A stretch of 45,283 bases of DNA from an uncultured Paracoccaceae bacterium (GTDB taxonomy: Bacteria; Pseudomonadota; Alphaproteobacteria; Rhodobacterales; Rhodobacteraceae), in contig CALJZN010000064.1 of assembly GCA_937983405.1 (NCBI GenBank), positions 1 to 45,283 of the forward strand. The letters are read 5' to 3'. A program made the position numbers and the translations under genes. The notes beneath the pieces were generated by a model. The model ran no database searches, was not told the DNA's origin, and worked only from the letters and a program-made list of their open reading frames with translations. This document shows positions 8,794 to 16,809 of this stretch, in pieces. The number at the start of each line of letters is the position of its first letter. Within the stretch, counting starts at the first letter, position 1.

Positions 8794-9957
8794 ATGTCGC
8801 CCAGCCTGCTTCGGTCCCCCGGGTCCAACGCCGAGCGCAGCCGCGCCTACAACCGCGGGCTGGTGCTGGGCCACATCCGGGCGCGGCCGGGGGTGGGGCG
8901 GGCCGAGATCGCGCGGGCCGCGGGGCTTTCGGTGCAGGCGGTCAGCAACATCATCGCTGAACTCCTCGACGACGGCCTGCTCGAGCGGACCGGACGGCGC
9001 ATCGCGGGCCGCGGGCTGCCGCCGGAAGGCTACGGTATCGCGGCCGAGGGCGGCTTCGGCCTGGGGATCGAGCTGCGCCCGGCGGGCCTGCGCGCGGCGC
9101 TGGTGGACCTGGCGGGCGGCCTGCGCTGGTCGGACCGGCAGGATCTGCCGCAGGCGACGCCCGGGGCGGTCGCGCAGGCGCTCGACCTGCTGATGCCGCG
9201 GTTGCGCGCGGCGGTCGGGGCGGCGCAGGCCGGCCGCATCCGCGGCGTGGGGGTGGTGATGCCCGGCCCCTTCGGCCCGACGGGCCTGTCGGATGCGGCG
9301 ACCGAACTGCCGGGCTGGTCAAGCCTCGACCCCGCCGCCTGGTTCAAGGCGCGCCTCGGCCTGCCCTGCCTGGTCGAGAACGACGCCAACGCCGCCGCGC
9401 TGGCCGAGCGGCTGCGCGGCGGGGCGCGGGCGCTGTCGGACTTTGCGGTGCTCTACTTCGGCACCGGGCTGGGGCTGGGGGTGGTCGCGGGCGACCGGCT
9501 GGTGCGCGGGGCACGCGGGAACGCGGGCGAGATCGGCCATGTGCCGATGGGCGGCCGACCGCTCGAGGCGGTGGCCAGCCGCTATGCGCTGGCCCGCGGG
9601 CTGGCGGCGGCGGGCCTGCCCGCGGCCAGCCTCGACGACCTCGATGCCGCCTTCCGCGCCGGGGCCGCCCCGGTGGCCGCCTGGCTTGCGGCCGCGGCCC
9701 CGGCGCTGGCGCAGGCGGTGGCGCTGGTCGAGAACCTCTTCGATCCCGAGACGGTGTTCCTGGCCGGCGCGCTGCCGCCCGCGCTGATCGACGCGCTGAT
9801 CGCGGCCATGGCGCTTCCCGCCGCCGCCCTCGGCAACCGCCCCGGCCGGACCCTGCCGCGCGTCCAGCGCGGCGCGGCGGGCCCGCTGACGGCGGTGACC
9901 GGCGCCGCGGCGCTGGTCATCGAGCGCATCTTCACCCCGCGGATCGACGCCGCCTGA
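8794..9957 (+). CDS. ROK-family transcriptional regulator
   Basis: A 387-residue ROK repressor. The N-terminal winged helix (about residues 25-65) reads GRAEIARAAGLSVQAVSNIIAELLDDGLLERTG. It is followed by a sugar-kinase-like ROK domain with the phosphate loop region FGTGLGLGVVAGDRLVRG, VENDANAAALAERLRGG and the sugar-contact motif GNAGEIGH. The cysteine cluster CxCGxxGCxE, which binds zinc in many ROK kinases and in NagC/Mlc, is absent: after GHVPMGG the sequence runs straight on. It is therefore likely a sensor, not an enzyme. Divergent from the sugar ABC operon and 27 bases ahead of the PIG-L gene, it probably controls both sides in response to an (amino) sugar or sugar phosphate. There is no strong Shine-Dalgarno before the ATG. 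Confidence 0.9.
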   Translation: MSPSLLRSPGSNAERSRAYNRGLVLGHIRARPGVGRAEIARAAGLSVQAVSNIIAELLDDGLLERTGRRIAGRGLPPEGYGIAAEGGFGLGIELRPAGLRAALVDLAGGLRWSDRQDLPQATPGAVAQALDLLMPRLRAAVGAAQAGRIRGVGVVMPGPFGPTGLSDAATELPGWSSLDPAAWFKARLGLPCLVENDANAAALAERLRGGARALSDFAVLYFGTGLGLGVVAGDRLVRGARGNAGEIGHVPMGGRPLEAVASRYALARGLAAAGLPAASLDDLDAAFRAGAAPVAAWLAAAAPALAQAVALVENLFDPETVFLAGALPPALIDALIAAMALPAAALGNRPGRTLPRVQRGAAGPLTAVTGAAALVIERIFTPRIDAA

Positions 9958-9984
9958 CCCGCCCCAACCGCCGGACGTCCCGCC

Positions 9985-12300
9985 ATGCCCCGGACCGATG
10001 CCGACCTTCTGCTCGACGACCGTCTCGCCCCGCGCCCGGCCGCGCTGTGGCAGGCGCTGGTGCCGCTGACATCGGTGGCGGGCTTCTGCCAGTCGGGGGC
10101 GCACCCGGATGACGAGACCTCGGGGCTTCTGGCCGCGCTGCGCTTCCGCGACGGGTTGTCCACGGCCTACATCTGCGCCACCCGGGGCGAGGGCGGGCAG
10201 AACGACATCGGGCCCGAGCGCGGTGCCGACCTTGCCGCGCTGCGCAGCGCCGAGATGGCGGTCGCGGCCGAGCGGCTCGACCTGCGGCTGCACTGGCTGT
10301 CGGCCGGCCCGGACGACCCGATCGCCGACTTCGGCTTTTCCAAGTCGGGCGAGGACACGCTGGCGCGCTGGGGGCACGGGCACAGCCTTGGCCGCTTCGT
10401 CGCCGCGGTGCGGGCCGAGAAGCCCGACATCCTCTGCCCCACCTTCCTTGACGTGCCGGGCCAGCACGGCCACCACCGCGCCATGACGCGGCTGGCGCAC
10501 GAGGTGATCGGGGCCGCCGCCGACCCGGCCTTTCCGGGGGTGGATGCAGCCCCCTGGGCCGTGGCGCGGCTGGTGCTGCCCGCCTGGGGCGGCGGCGGCA
10601 CCGCCTATGACGACGAGCGGCCGCCGCCGCCCGCGACCTTCGCCGTCTCCGGCGCCGGGCGCTGCGCGGTGACGGGCTGGAGCTGGGCGCGGATGGGCGA
10701 ATGGGCGCGCGCCGCGCACCGAACCCAGGGCATGGGCCGCTGGGTGCCGCCGGGGCAGGGGCGCGACTGGCCGCTGCATCTGGCCTTCGACCGCATCGGG
10801 GGCGGCGCGGCGGGGCTGACGGCGGGCCTGCCCGCGACGCTGGACGACCTCGGCCTGCCCGCGGCGGCGCGGGCGCTGGCCGAAACGGTCGCGGCCTATC
10901 CCGACCCCGCCGCGGTGCTGGCCGCGGGCCTGGCCGCCCATGCAGCGCTGGACGGTGCCGAGGCGCGGGTGGCCCCCGAACACCGCCACCGCATCGCCCG
11001 CAAGCGCGCCGAGCTCGCCCGGGTGATCCGCCTGGCCGCCGGCGCCGAGGCGCGGGTGCGCTTCGCCGCCGACTGGCTGCGGCCGGGCGAGACCTGCGCC
11101 GCCACGGTCGAGGCCGACCCGGGCGCGGCCGAGGCCATCGCCCCCCGGCTGATCCTGCCCGAGGGCTGGGCCGTTGCGGGCGACCGCATCGGCCCGGGCG
11201 CGGGGGCCGCGGCGGCCGACCCGTTCCTGCCCGGGCACGACCCGCTGGCGCCAGAGGCCCCGGCGCTGGGCCTGACGTTGACGGTTGCGGGGCGCAGGGT
11301 GGAGGCCGTGCTGCCGCTGCCCCATGCCCCCCGCGCCGCCCCCGCGCGCGCCGCCCGGCCGGTGCCGGGGCGGCTGGTCGTCAACCTCGCCCTGCCGCCC
11401 GCGCCGCTGGATGTGCGCCTCGACGGGATCGCGCCCGCGGGGGCGGCGCCCGCACTCGCCCTGCCGCCGGGCTGGGGGCAGAGGTGGCAGGGCGCCGCCG
11501 CCCGGCTGACGCCGCCCGATGGCCTGGCCCCCGGCGCCTGGACAGCACCGCTGACGCTGGACGGCGCGCCCGCCATGGCCGAAAGCCGGCTGACCGCGGC
11601 GCATCTGCCCCCCGTGCTGCGGGCGGCGCCGGCGGTCCTGCGCATCGCGGCCGTCCGCGCCGCGCTGCCCGGTGCGCGCACCGCGATCGTCGCCGGCGGC
11701 AGCGACCGGGTGGCCGAGGCGCTGGAGGCGCTCGGCGCCGCGCCGCGGCGCCTGTCCGACGACGACCTCGCCAGGCCGGACGCGCTCGACGGGCTGACGA
11801 CGCTGGTCGTGGGCGTCTTTGCCTTCCGCAACCGCCCGGCGCTGGCCGGGCTCGACCTGCGCGGGTTCGTCGAGGCGGGCGGCACGCTCGTCACCCTCTA
11901 CCACCGCCCGTGGGACGGCTGGGACCCCGCGCGCACCCCGCCGCGGCGCATCGAGATCGGCCAGCCCTCGATCCGCTTCCGCGTCACCGACCCCGCCGCG
12001 CCGGTCGCCGTGCTCGCCCCCGGGCATCCGGTGCTGACCCGCCCCAACGCCATCGGCCCCGAGGACTGGGCGGGCTGGGACAAGGAGCGCGGGCTCTACT
12101 TCGCCCGCGCCTGGGACGCGGCCTATGTGCCCCTTGTCGCGGTCGCCGATCCGGGCGAGGCGCCGCTGGCCGGCGGGCTGCTGGTGGCCGACATCGGCGC
12201 GGGCCGGCATGCCCATGTCGCGCTGAACCTGCATCACCAGATGGAGGCGGGGGTGGCGGGCGCCTTCCGCCTGATGGCCAACCTGATCGCCCCGCGATGA
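9985..12300 (+). CDS. PIG-L family deacetylase with large C-terminal extension
   Basis: A 771-residue protein whose first about 270 residues form a PIG-L/LmbE zinc deacetylase domain. AHPDDE is at 39-44 and the distal zinc histidine lies in GQHGHHRAM (about 158-166). Such enzymes remove N-acetyl groups from GlcNAc-containing small molecules (MshB, BshB, PIG-L). The middle (about 340-510) has proline- and alanine-rich stretches with beta-type alternation such as RLVVNLALPPAPLDVRLDGIAP, suggesting immunoglobulin-like modules. The last about 230 residues look like a class I GATase/ThuA-like fold: RTAIVAGGSDRVAEALEALG, LVVGVFAFRN, FVEAGGTLVTLYHRP. No signal peptide is visible, so it is probably cytoplasmic. 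It follows the ROK gene by 27 bases and overlaps the DMT gene by ATGA. It most likely deacetylates the amino-sugar substrate of the facing operon. Confidence 0.85.
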   Translation: MPRTDADLLLDDRLAPRPAALWQALVPLTSVAGFCQSGAHPDDETSGLLAALRFRDGLSTAYICATRGEGGQNDIGPERGADLAALRSAEMAVAAERLDLRLHWLSAGPDDPIADFGFSKSGEDTLARWGHGHSLGRFVAAVRAEKPDILCPTFLDVPGQHGHHRAMTRLAHEVIGAAADPAFPGVDAAPWAVARLVLPAWGGGGTAYDDERPPPPATFAVSGAGRCAVTGWSWARMGEWARAAHRTQGMGRWVPPGQGRDWPLHLAFDRIGGGAAGLTAGLPATLDDLGLPAAARALAETVAAYPDPAAVLAAGLAAHAALDGAEARVAPEHRHRIARKRAELARVIRLAAGAEARVRFAADWLRPGETCAATVEADPGAAEAIAPRLILPEGWAVAGDRIGPGAGAAAADPFLPGHDPLAPEAPALGLTLTVAGRRVEAVLPLPHAPRAAPARAARPVPGRLVVNLALPPAPLDVRLDGIAPAGAAPALALPPGWGQRWQGAAARLTPPDGLAPGAWTAPLTLDGAPAMAESRLTAAHLPPVLRAAPAVLRIAAVRAALPGARTAIVAGGSDRVAEALEALGAAPRRLSDDDLARPDALDGLTTLVVGVFAFRNRPALAGLDLRGFVEAGGTLVTLYHRPWDGWDPARTPPRRIEIGQPSIRFRVTDPAAPVAVLAPGHPVLTRPNAIGPEDWAGWDKERGLYFARAWDAAYVPLVAVADPGEAPLAGGLLVADIGAGRHAHVALNLHHQMEAGVAGAFRLMANLIAPR

Positions 12301-13187
12301 CGGCCGCCGGCGCCTCCTCGGCCGGGCGCAACGGCCGCGCCGTGCTGTGGCTGCTGGCCGACATGGGCCTGAACATCTGGGCGCTGGCGATCGTCAAGGC
12401 GGTGGGCGCCGACTATCCCGCGCTGCAGCTGGTGGTCCTGCGCGCCGCCGTGGGGCTGGCCGTGATCCTGCCCTGGGTCTGGGCCGAGCGGCGCGCGTTC
12501 CGGCGCATCGACCGGCCCGGGCTGCAGCTGCTGCGCGTGGGCCTGTCCACGCTGACCCTTGCCGCCAGCTTCTACGCCATCGCCCGTGTGCCCTTCGCGC
12601 TGTTCACGGCGCTGAACTTCACCCGCCCGATCCTGCTGATGGTGATGGCCGCGATGATCCTGGGCGAGCGGATCGGGGCGCGGCGCTGGCGGGTGGCGGC
12701 GGTGGGGCTTGCGGGCGCGATGGTGGCGATCGCCCCCGAGGCCGCGGCGCCGGGGCCCGGCCTTGCCGCGCTGGTGGTGATGGTGGTGGCCGGGACGGGG
12801 GCGGTCATCGTCACCCGACGGCTGCGCGCTACGCCGGCGGTGGTGATGATGGCGGTCTACACCGCGGGTTTGGGCCTTGCCAGCCTGCCCGGCGCGCTGG
12901 CCGCCTGGGCGCCGGTCGCGCCCGGGCACTGGCCGGTGCTGCTGCTGGTGGGCGTCTTTGCGCAGGCGGCGCAGCTTTGTTTCCTGCGCGCCCACTGGCT
13001 GGGCGATGCCGGCGTGCTGGGCCCCGCCGCCTATCTGCAGTTGCCGCTGTCCGCCGCGGTCGGATGGTTGGTCTTTGCCGAGGTGCCGGGGCCGGGCATG
13101 GCCCTTGGTGCGGCGCTGATCGTCGCGGCCGGCATCGCGCTGGCCCGGGCCGAGGCGCAGCAGGCCCGCATCCCGCCCGCAGGCTAG
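12297..13187 (+). CDS. DMT-superfamily (EamA) transporter
   Basis: A 296-residue membrane protein of the drug/metabolite transporter superfamily. About ten hydrophobic helices are arranged as two EamA repeats. The first repeat ends near FTALNFTRPILLMVMAAMILGERIGARRW, with the typical GER-W helix boundary. The second ends with SAAVGWLVFAEVPGPGMALGAALIVAAGIALARAEA. The ATG overlaps the PIG-L stop as ATGA, so the two are translationally coupled. EamA carriers usually export amino acids or metabolites. Here it could expel a toxic or unused product of the deacetylase pathway, for example an amino acid; this is inference. Confidence 0.9.
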   Translation: MTAAGASSAGRNGRAVLWLLADMGLNIWALAIVKAVGADYPALQLVVLRAAVGLAVILPWVWAERRAFRRIDRPGLQLLRVGLSTLTLAASFYAIARVPFALFTALNFTRPILLMVMAAMILGERIGARRWRVAAVGLAGAMVAIAPEAAAPGPGLAALVVMVVAGTGAVIVTRRLRATPAVVMMAVYTAGLGLASLPGALAAWAPVAPGHWPVLLLVGVFAQAAQLCFLRAHWLGDAGVLGPAAYLQLPLSAAVGWLVFAEVPGPGMALGAALIVAAGIALARAEAQQARIPPAG

Positions 13188-13279
13188 GCGCGGGCCGGAC
13201 CGGCCCCCGTCACCGCCCCCCCCACGCCCCGCCCCGCCCCGCCCGGATCGGCGGGCCGCGCCCGCGGTCCTGCCGTCGC

Positions 13280-13300
13280 GGGCAGGTCGGGACCTGTCCC
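13280..13300. terminator. Possible stem-loop between convergent genes
   Basis: In the 144 bases between the convergent DMT and ferredoxin genes there is an imperfect inverted repeat, GGGCAGGTC (13280-13288) against GACCTGTCCC (13291-13300). It gives about 8 paired bases with one G-U pair and a four-base loop. There is no T-run after it on either strand, so intrinsic termination is uncertain. The preceding C-rich tract (13210-13245) could favour Rho-dependent or paused termination. Confidence 0.3.
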
Positions 13301-13331
13301 GCCGTCCGCGTCCTGCGGGTCCGGCGCCGCG

Positions 13332-13661
13332 CTATTCCTCGGGTGCAAGTTCCAGCATCAGCCCGTCCAGCGCCGGGGTCGCGGCGATCTGGCAGGCCAG
13401 GCGCGACCGGCCGGGGCGCGCGTGCTCGAGCATCTCGAGCATCGCCGCCTCGTGCGGCGCCGGCGCGGGCAGACGCGGGCCCCAGTCCTCGGGCAGGTAG
13501 ATGTGGCAGGTGCCGCAGGTGGCGCAGCCGCCGCACAGCCCCTCGACCGGCGCGCGCGCCGCGTCGCGCAGCAGGACCATGAGCGTTCCGCGGGCGGGCA
13601 GGCGATGGGTGGTCGCGCGCCCGTCGCGGCCGGTGACGTGCAGGGTGATCGTCGTCGTCAC
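13332..13661 (-). CDS. Putidaredoxin/adrenodoxin-type [2Fe-2S] ferredoxin
   Basis: A 109-residue plant/vertebrate-fold [2Fe-2S] ferredoxin, a soluble electron carrier. Cluster ligands are C43, C49, C52 and C90 in C-x5-C-x2-C...C spacing (CGGCATCGTCHIYL and SRLACQI). The C-terminal segment SRLACQIAATPALDG closely resembles the region after the last ligand in putidaredoxin, the electron donor of P450cam, so a P450 or other oxygenase is the likely partner. The start is GTG, 13 bases after the amidohydrolase stop, so it is the last gene of the amidohydrolase operon. No oxygenase lies beside it, but two P450 genes under an apparently shared operator lie at 24-26.5 kb and have no ferredoxin of their own. 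No ferredoxin reductase is encoded in the window. Confidence 0.92.
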   Translation of the reverse strand: MTTTITLHVTGRDGRATTHRLPARGTLMVLLRDAARAPVEGLCGGCATCGTCHIYLPEDWGPRLPAPAPHEAAMLEMLEHARPGRSRLACQIAATPALDGLMLELAPEE

Positions 13662-13674
13662 GCCGCGCGGCCGC

Positions 13675-15045
13675 TCAGTGCAGCTCTTCGACGTGCAGCG
13701 CCTCGCCCGGCGGCAGCCCGGCCATCGCCACCTCGCGCGTGAGCAGGCTGCCCATCGCCGTCAGCCGCCAGCCGGGGATCGGCCGGCGCGGCGGCAGGGG
13801 CGAGAGATCCTTCTCCACCCCGTCGATCATCACCGTGACGATGTTCGCCGGATCGCCCAGAAGGCCCAGGTCGCGGTCCACCCGGCCGCGCACGCAGATG
13901 ACATCGGCGGCCATGCCGGGGGCAAGGGCGCCGGTCCGCCCCTCCATCCGGATCGCCCGCGCGCCCTCGGACGTGGCGCAGCGGATCGCCTCCACCGGGG
14001 TCAGGCCGAAGTATTTCACGAACACCTCCATCTCGCGATGGTGCCAGTGGCCGTAGGGCACCAGCGAGAACCCCGATTCCGAGCCGCAGAGCAAGGGCAC
14101 GCCGGCCCTGTAGGCGGCGGTGATCGTCGGGATCGAGTCGGTGATCTCGCGCTCGAACATCGCCACCAGCGCCGCCGAGGTGCCGATGCGCGCGCCGAAG
14201 TCCACCATGTTGGCCTGGAAGGTCAGCGCCGGGGCGATGGGCACCTTGCGGTCGATGACCGCCTGCAGCGCGGCGTCGTCCATGGCGGTGGCGTGGAAGA
14301 TCAGGTCGAACCCCGCCACCGCCGCGCGGCGCGTCGCCTCGGCGCCGCGGCAATGGGCCATCACCGGCGTGTCGAGTGCGTGCGCGGTGTCGCAGAGCAG
14401 CTTCAGCTCGTCCAGCGACCAGACGCACATCTCGCCCTTGTGGGCCTGGCGCGGCACGATGCCGGTGACATGCACCTTGATCCAGTCGGCGCCCACCTTG
14501 ACCTGGCGGCGCACCTCCTCGACGATCTCGTGCGGGTTCGACACCACCTTGTAGTAGCCCGTCACCCCGCGGTCGGCGATCAGCCGGCCAGCGGTGCCGC
14601 CGACCCCGGTGATCAGCGCATAGGCCCCGCAGGACATCCGCGGCCCCTCGGCCACGCCCGCCTCGATCGCATCGCGCAGGTCGATCATGTTCTCGAAGGT
14701 GGAGTCGGGGTCGAGGATGCCCGTCACCCCCGCCCGCAAAAGCTTTTTCGCGTTGTAGGCCGCGACGAGCGCGGACAGCGCGTTGCGCCGCTGGTGGAAG
14801 ATCTCGGCGTTCGAGGCCGCGTCGTCGAAGGCCAGATGGCAATGCGCGTCGATCAGCCCGGGCATCACCGTCTGTCCCGCGGCGTCGATCCGCCGGATCG
14901 CGCGGCCGCCCAGGTCGCCCCCCGCCGCCGGGCCCTTCGTCACCGCGGCGATCTTGCCGTCGCGGATCAGGACCGAGCCCGCGAAGGGCTCGGCCCCGGT
15001 GCCGTCGATGATCGTGCCGTTCTCGATCAGGATCGTGCCGGTCAT
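13675..15045 (-). CDS. Amidohydrolase-superfamily hydrolase (imidazolonepropionase/dipeptidase-like), altered strand-8 residue
   Basis: A 456-residue metal-dependent hydrolase of the HutI/Xaa-dipeptidase branch. The composite beta-sandwich domain is visible at both ends (TILIENGTIIDGTG; ADVICVRGRVDRDLGLLGDPANIVTVMIDG). The first metal site is DAHCHL (H68, H70); a lysine in DWIKVHVTG is a plausible carbamylated ligand, and AHCRG and IFHAT supply later histidines. The strand-8 position that is normally an invariant Asp (GTDSG in relatives) reads CGSESGF, so E323 stands in the usual Asp position. It may still bind metal, but this is unusual. The ATG overlaps the stop of the other amidohydrolase as ATGA. 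Expected reaction: hydrolysis of a cyclic or linear amide or lactone in the pathway controlled by the nearby MarR protein; the substrate is unknown. Confidence 0.85.
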   Translation of the reverse strand: MTGTILIENGTIIDGTGAEPFAGSVLIRDGKIAAVTKGPAAGGDLGGRAIRRIDAAGQTVMPGLIDAHCHLAFDDAASNAEIFHQRRNALSALVAAYNAKKLLRAGVTGILDPDSTFENMIDLRDAIEAGVAEGPRMSCGAYALITGVGGTAGRLIADRGVTGYYKVVSNPHEIVEEVRRQVKVGADWIKVHVTGIVPRQAHKGEMCVWSLDELKLLCDTAHALDTPVMAHCRGAEATRRAAVAGFDLIFHATAMDDAALQAVIDRKVPIAPALTFQANMVDFGARIGTSAALVAMFEREITDSIPTITAAYRAGVPLLCGSESGFSLVPYGHWHHREMEVFVKYFGLTPVEAIRCATSEGARAIRMEGRTGALAPGMAADVICVRGRVDRDLGLLGDPANIVTVMIDGVEKDLSPLPPRRPIPGWRLTAMGSLLTREVAMAGLPPGEALHVEELH

Positions 15046-16061
15046 GTCGTCTCTCCCCTCGTCGCGCGCAGCAGGCGCCGCGCGTTGTCGGCCAGCTTGG
15101 GGTCCGGCGCATCGGCTGCCGTCGCGGCGGCGTCCGGCGCATCCCAGCCGGCGAAGTTCGTGCCCCACACCAGCCGGTCGTCGCCCACCGCGGCCACCAG
15201 CAGCGCCAGCGCGCCGTCGCTGTTGAGGTGGGTGTCGAACCACAGCCGGGCAAGCCGCTCCTCGAACGCGCCCTCGGCCCGCAGCGCCGCGGGCGCCCAG
15301 GGGCGCCGGCGCGCCGCCCGCGCAAGCCGGCCCAGGAGGAAGGCGGTCGAGCCGCCGCCATGGCTGAGGCAGATGTCGAGGCCCGGGTGCCGGTCCGGCA
15401 CCTCGCCGAAGATCAGCGTGGCCACCGCCGCGACCTCCTGCGCGGCGAAGCCCGTGATCACGTCGAGGTCGAAGCGCGACAGCGCCGGGTCGCCCGGCGG
15501 GCCGTCGATGCCGGCGGGGGCGGGGTGGAGGAAGAGCGGCAGGTCGCGCGCCGTGAGCGCGGCATAGAAGCGGTCCATCGCCGGCGCGTGCAGCGGGATC
15601 GGAAGGTCGGTGCCGATCGCCGCGCCGATCAGGCCCAGCTCGCGCGTCGCGCGGTCGAGCTCCTCGATCGCCGCGCCGATGTCCTGCATCGGCAGCGCCG
15701 CGAGCCCCGCCAGCCGGTCGGGATGCGCCGCGACCCGGGCGGCCAGCGCGTCGTTGTGGGTGCGGCAGAAGGCCACGGCCTCGGGCGCGGGGATGTGGTG
15801 CAGGTAGGTCAGCGGGTTAGGCGAGAGCACCTGCACGTCGATCCCGGCCGCGTCCAGCGCCGCCAGCCGCAGGCCTACGTCCATGAACGGGCTGCCGGCA
15901 TAGCGCACACCGTCCAGCCGGTAACCGCCCACCCGGAACCACGGGCGCCCGTCGGCGTCCTGCCCGAGTTCGGGGCCGAGCGCACCGGCCGCGCCCATCG
16001 TCTCGGCCAGCACGACATGGGCGTGCACGTCGATGCGCCGCGCTGTGGCCAGACCCGCCAA
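15042..16061 (-). CDS. Amidohydrolase 2 family protein (ACMSD-like decarboxylase/hydrolase)
   Basis: A 339-residue TIM-barrel metal enzyme of the amidohydrolase-2 group, which includes ACMSD and related decarboxylases and lactonases. The metal motif DVHAHVV (H13, H15) opens the protein, HPAPAG and CLSHGGGS supply further histidines, and the strand-8 motif reads WGTNFAGWD, with N302 where relatives have Asp (GTDYP/GTDF). I prefer a TTG start at 16061, just after a GGGGGGCGG tract. The alternative ATG at 16121 would abut the operator-like repeat at 16122-16148 and add an Arg-rich leader, whereas the other two operators lie 41-84 bases before their genes. First gene of the operon with the second amidohydrolase and the ferredoxin; divergent from marR. 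Confidence 0.8.
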   Translation of the reverse strand: MAGLATARRIDVHAHVVLAETMGAAGALGPELGQDADGRPWFRVGGYRLDGVRYAGSPFMDVGLRLAALDAAGIDVQVLSPNPLTYLHHIPAPEAVAFCRTHNDALAARVAAHPDRLAGLAALPMQDIGAAIEELDRATRELGLIGAAIGTDLPIPLHAPAMDRFYAALTARDLPLFLHPAPAGIDGPPGDPALSRFDLDVITGFAAQEVAAVATLIFGEVPDRHPGLDICLSHGGGSTAFLLGRLARAARRRPWAPAALRAEGAFEERLARLWFDTHLNSDGALALLVAAVGDDRLVWGTNFAGWDAPDAAATAADAPDPKLADNARRLLRATRGETT

Positions 16062-16121
16062 ATCCGCCCCCCGGTCTGCCGGCCGGCGGCGGCGGGGATG
16101 CCGCCGCCGTTGCCAAAACAT

Positions 16122-16148
16122 ATCCGAATCGATAACATCAATTTAAAT
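16122..16148. promoter_or_regulatory. Putative MarR operator, site A (marR / amidohydrolase divergent region)
   Basis: ATCCGAATCGAT (16122-16133), spacer AAC, ATCAATTTAAAT (16137-16148). Against the perfect palindrome at 26514-26540 the left arm matches 9 of 12, the right arm 8 of 12, and the AAC spacer is identical. It lies in one of the few AT-rich patches of the window, between the divergent MarR gene and the amidohydrolase operon, the classical place for an autoregulated MarR operator. Confidence 0.6.
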
Positions 16149-16222
16149 ATATGACAAGTCGCGCGCCTGCGGCGGCATGCCTGGCCCGGCGCGCGCGCGC
16201 GCCCCCCGCGGCCCAGGCGGGC

Positions 16223-16251
16223 TTGACAGGCGGCCCCGGCTCGGCTTGGGG
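16223..16251 (+). promoter_or_regulatory. Possible marR promoter (-35 TTGACA)
   Basis: An exact TTGACA (16223-16228) lies 62 bases before the marR start codon. A -10 position 17 bases downstream reads only TTGGGG, which is weak, though alphaproteobacterial promoters often have poor -10 boxes. It is the only consensus -35 seen in this divergent region on the plus strand. Confidence 0.3.
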
Positions 16252-16290
16252 CTTGCCGAGGTACCCGCCGCGGCGACGTCGAGAGGACGC

Positions 16291-16803
16291 ATGGCACTGC
16301 ACAAGACCGACCCTTCCGCAGCCACCGGCACGCCTGCCGCCGGTTCCGGGCCGCGCGACCTGCCGCCGCTCGAGGCGCGGCCCACCTTCCTGATCCACCG
16401 CGTCAATGCCAAGCTCGCCCAGGCCTGCAACCCGGTGTTCAAGGAGCACGACCTCGACCTCTATTCCTCGCGCATCCTCGTCGCGCTGTCGCAGCACGGC
16501 AAGCTCAACGTCGGCGCGCTGGTGGAGCTGATGGCGCTGCCGCAATCGACGATCTCGCATCAGCTCAAGCGGCTCGAGCGCGCGGGCTGCATCCGCCGCA
16601 CCCGCTCGGAGGAGGACAACCGCTCGGTCGATGTGACGCTGACGACGAAGGGCGAGGGCATCGCGGCCACCTGCAACCAGCTCAGCCGCGAGATCTATCG
16701 TGCCGCGCTGGCCACTTTCTCGGAGGCCGAGATCGAGACGCTGCGCGCGCTTCTGATCCGCATGTTCGACAACCTGCCGGCGGTGGCGGCCCTGCGCCCC
16801 TAG
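16291..16803 (+). CDS. MarR-family transcriptional regulator
   Basis: A 170-residue winged-helix regulator. After a roughly 30-residue Ala/Pro-rich leader comes the MarR core: dimerisation helix TFLIHRVNAKLAQACNPVF, recognition region NVGALVELMALPQSTISHQLKRLERAGCI, and the wing RTRSEEDNRSVDVTLTTKG. The start is the ATG at 16291, preceded by GAGAGGA; an in-frame ATG at 16177 would add a low-complexity leader and lacks a ribosome-binding site. The gene is divergent from the amidohydrolase operon. Three similar palindromes, upstream of that operon, of the branched-chain-type transporter and of the P450 operon, make it the probable local regulator of all three. MarR proteins usually release DNA on binding a small phenolic or carboxylic ligand, which would fit an oxidative catabolic pathway. 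Confidence 0.92.
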   Translation: MALHKTDPSAATGTPAAGSGPRDLPPLEARPTFLIHRVNAKLAQACNPVFKEHDLDLYSSRILVALSQHGKLNVGALVELMALPQSTISHQLKRLERAGCIRRTRSEEDNRSVDVTLTTKGEGIAATCNQLSREIYRAALATFSEAEIETLRALLIRMFDNLPAVAALRP

Positions 16804-16809
16804 CCTGCA

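Noticed and set aside
9319-12237. 972-residue minus-strand frame opposite the ROK and PIG-L genes
   Set aside because: Antisense of two genes with clear motifs; its composition (Arg, Gly, Gln, His) is that of a GC-driven shadow frame.
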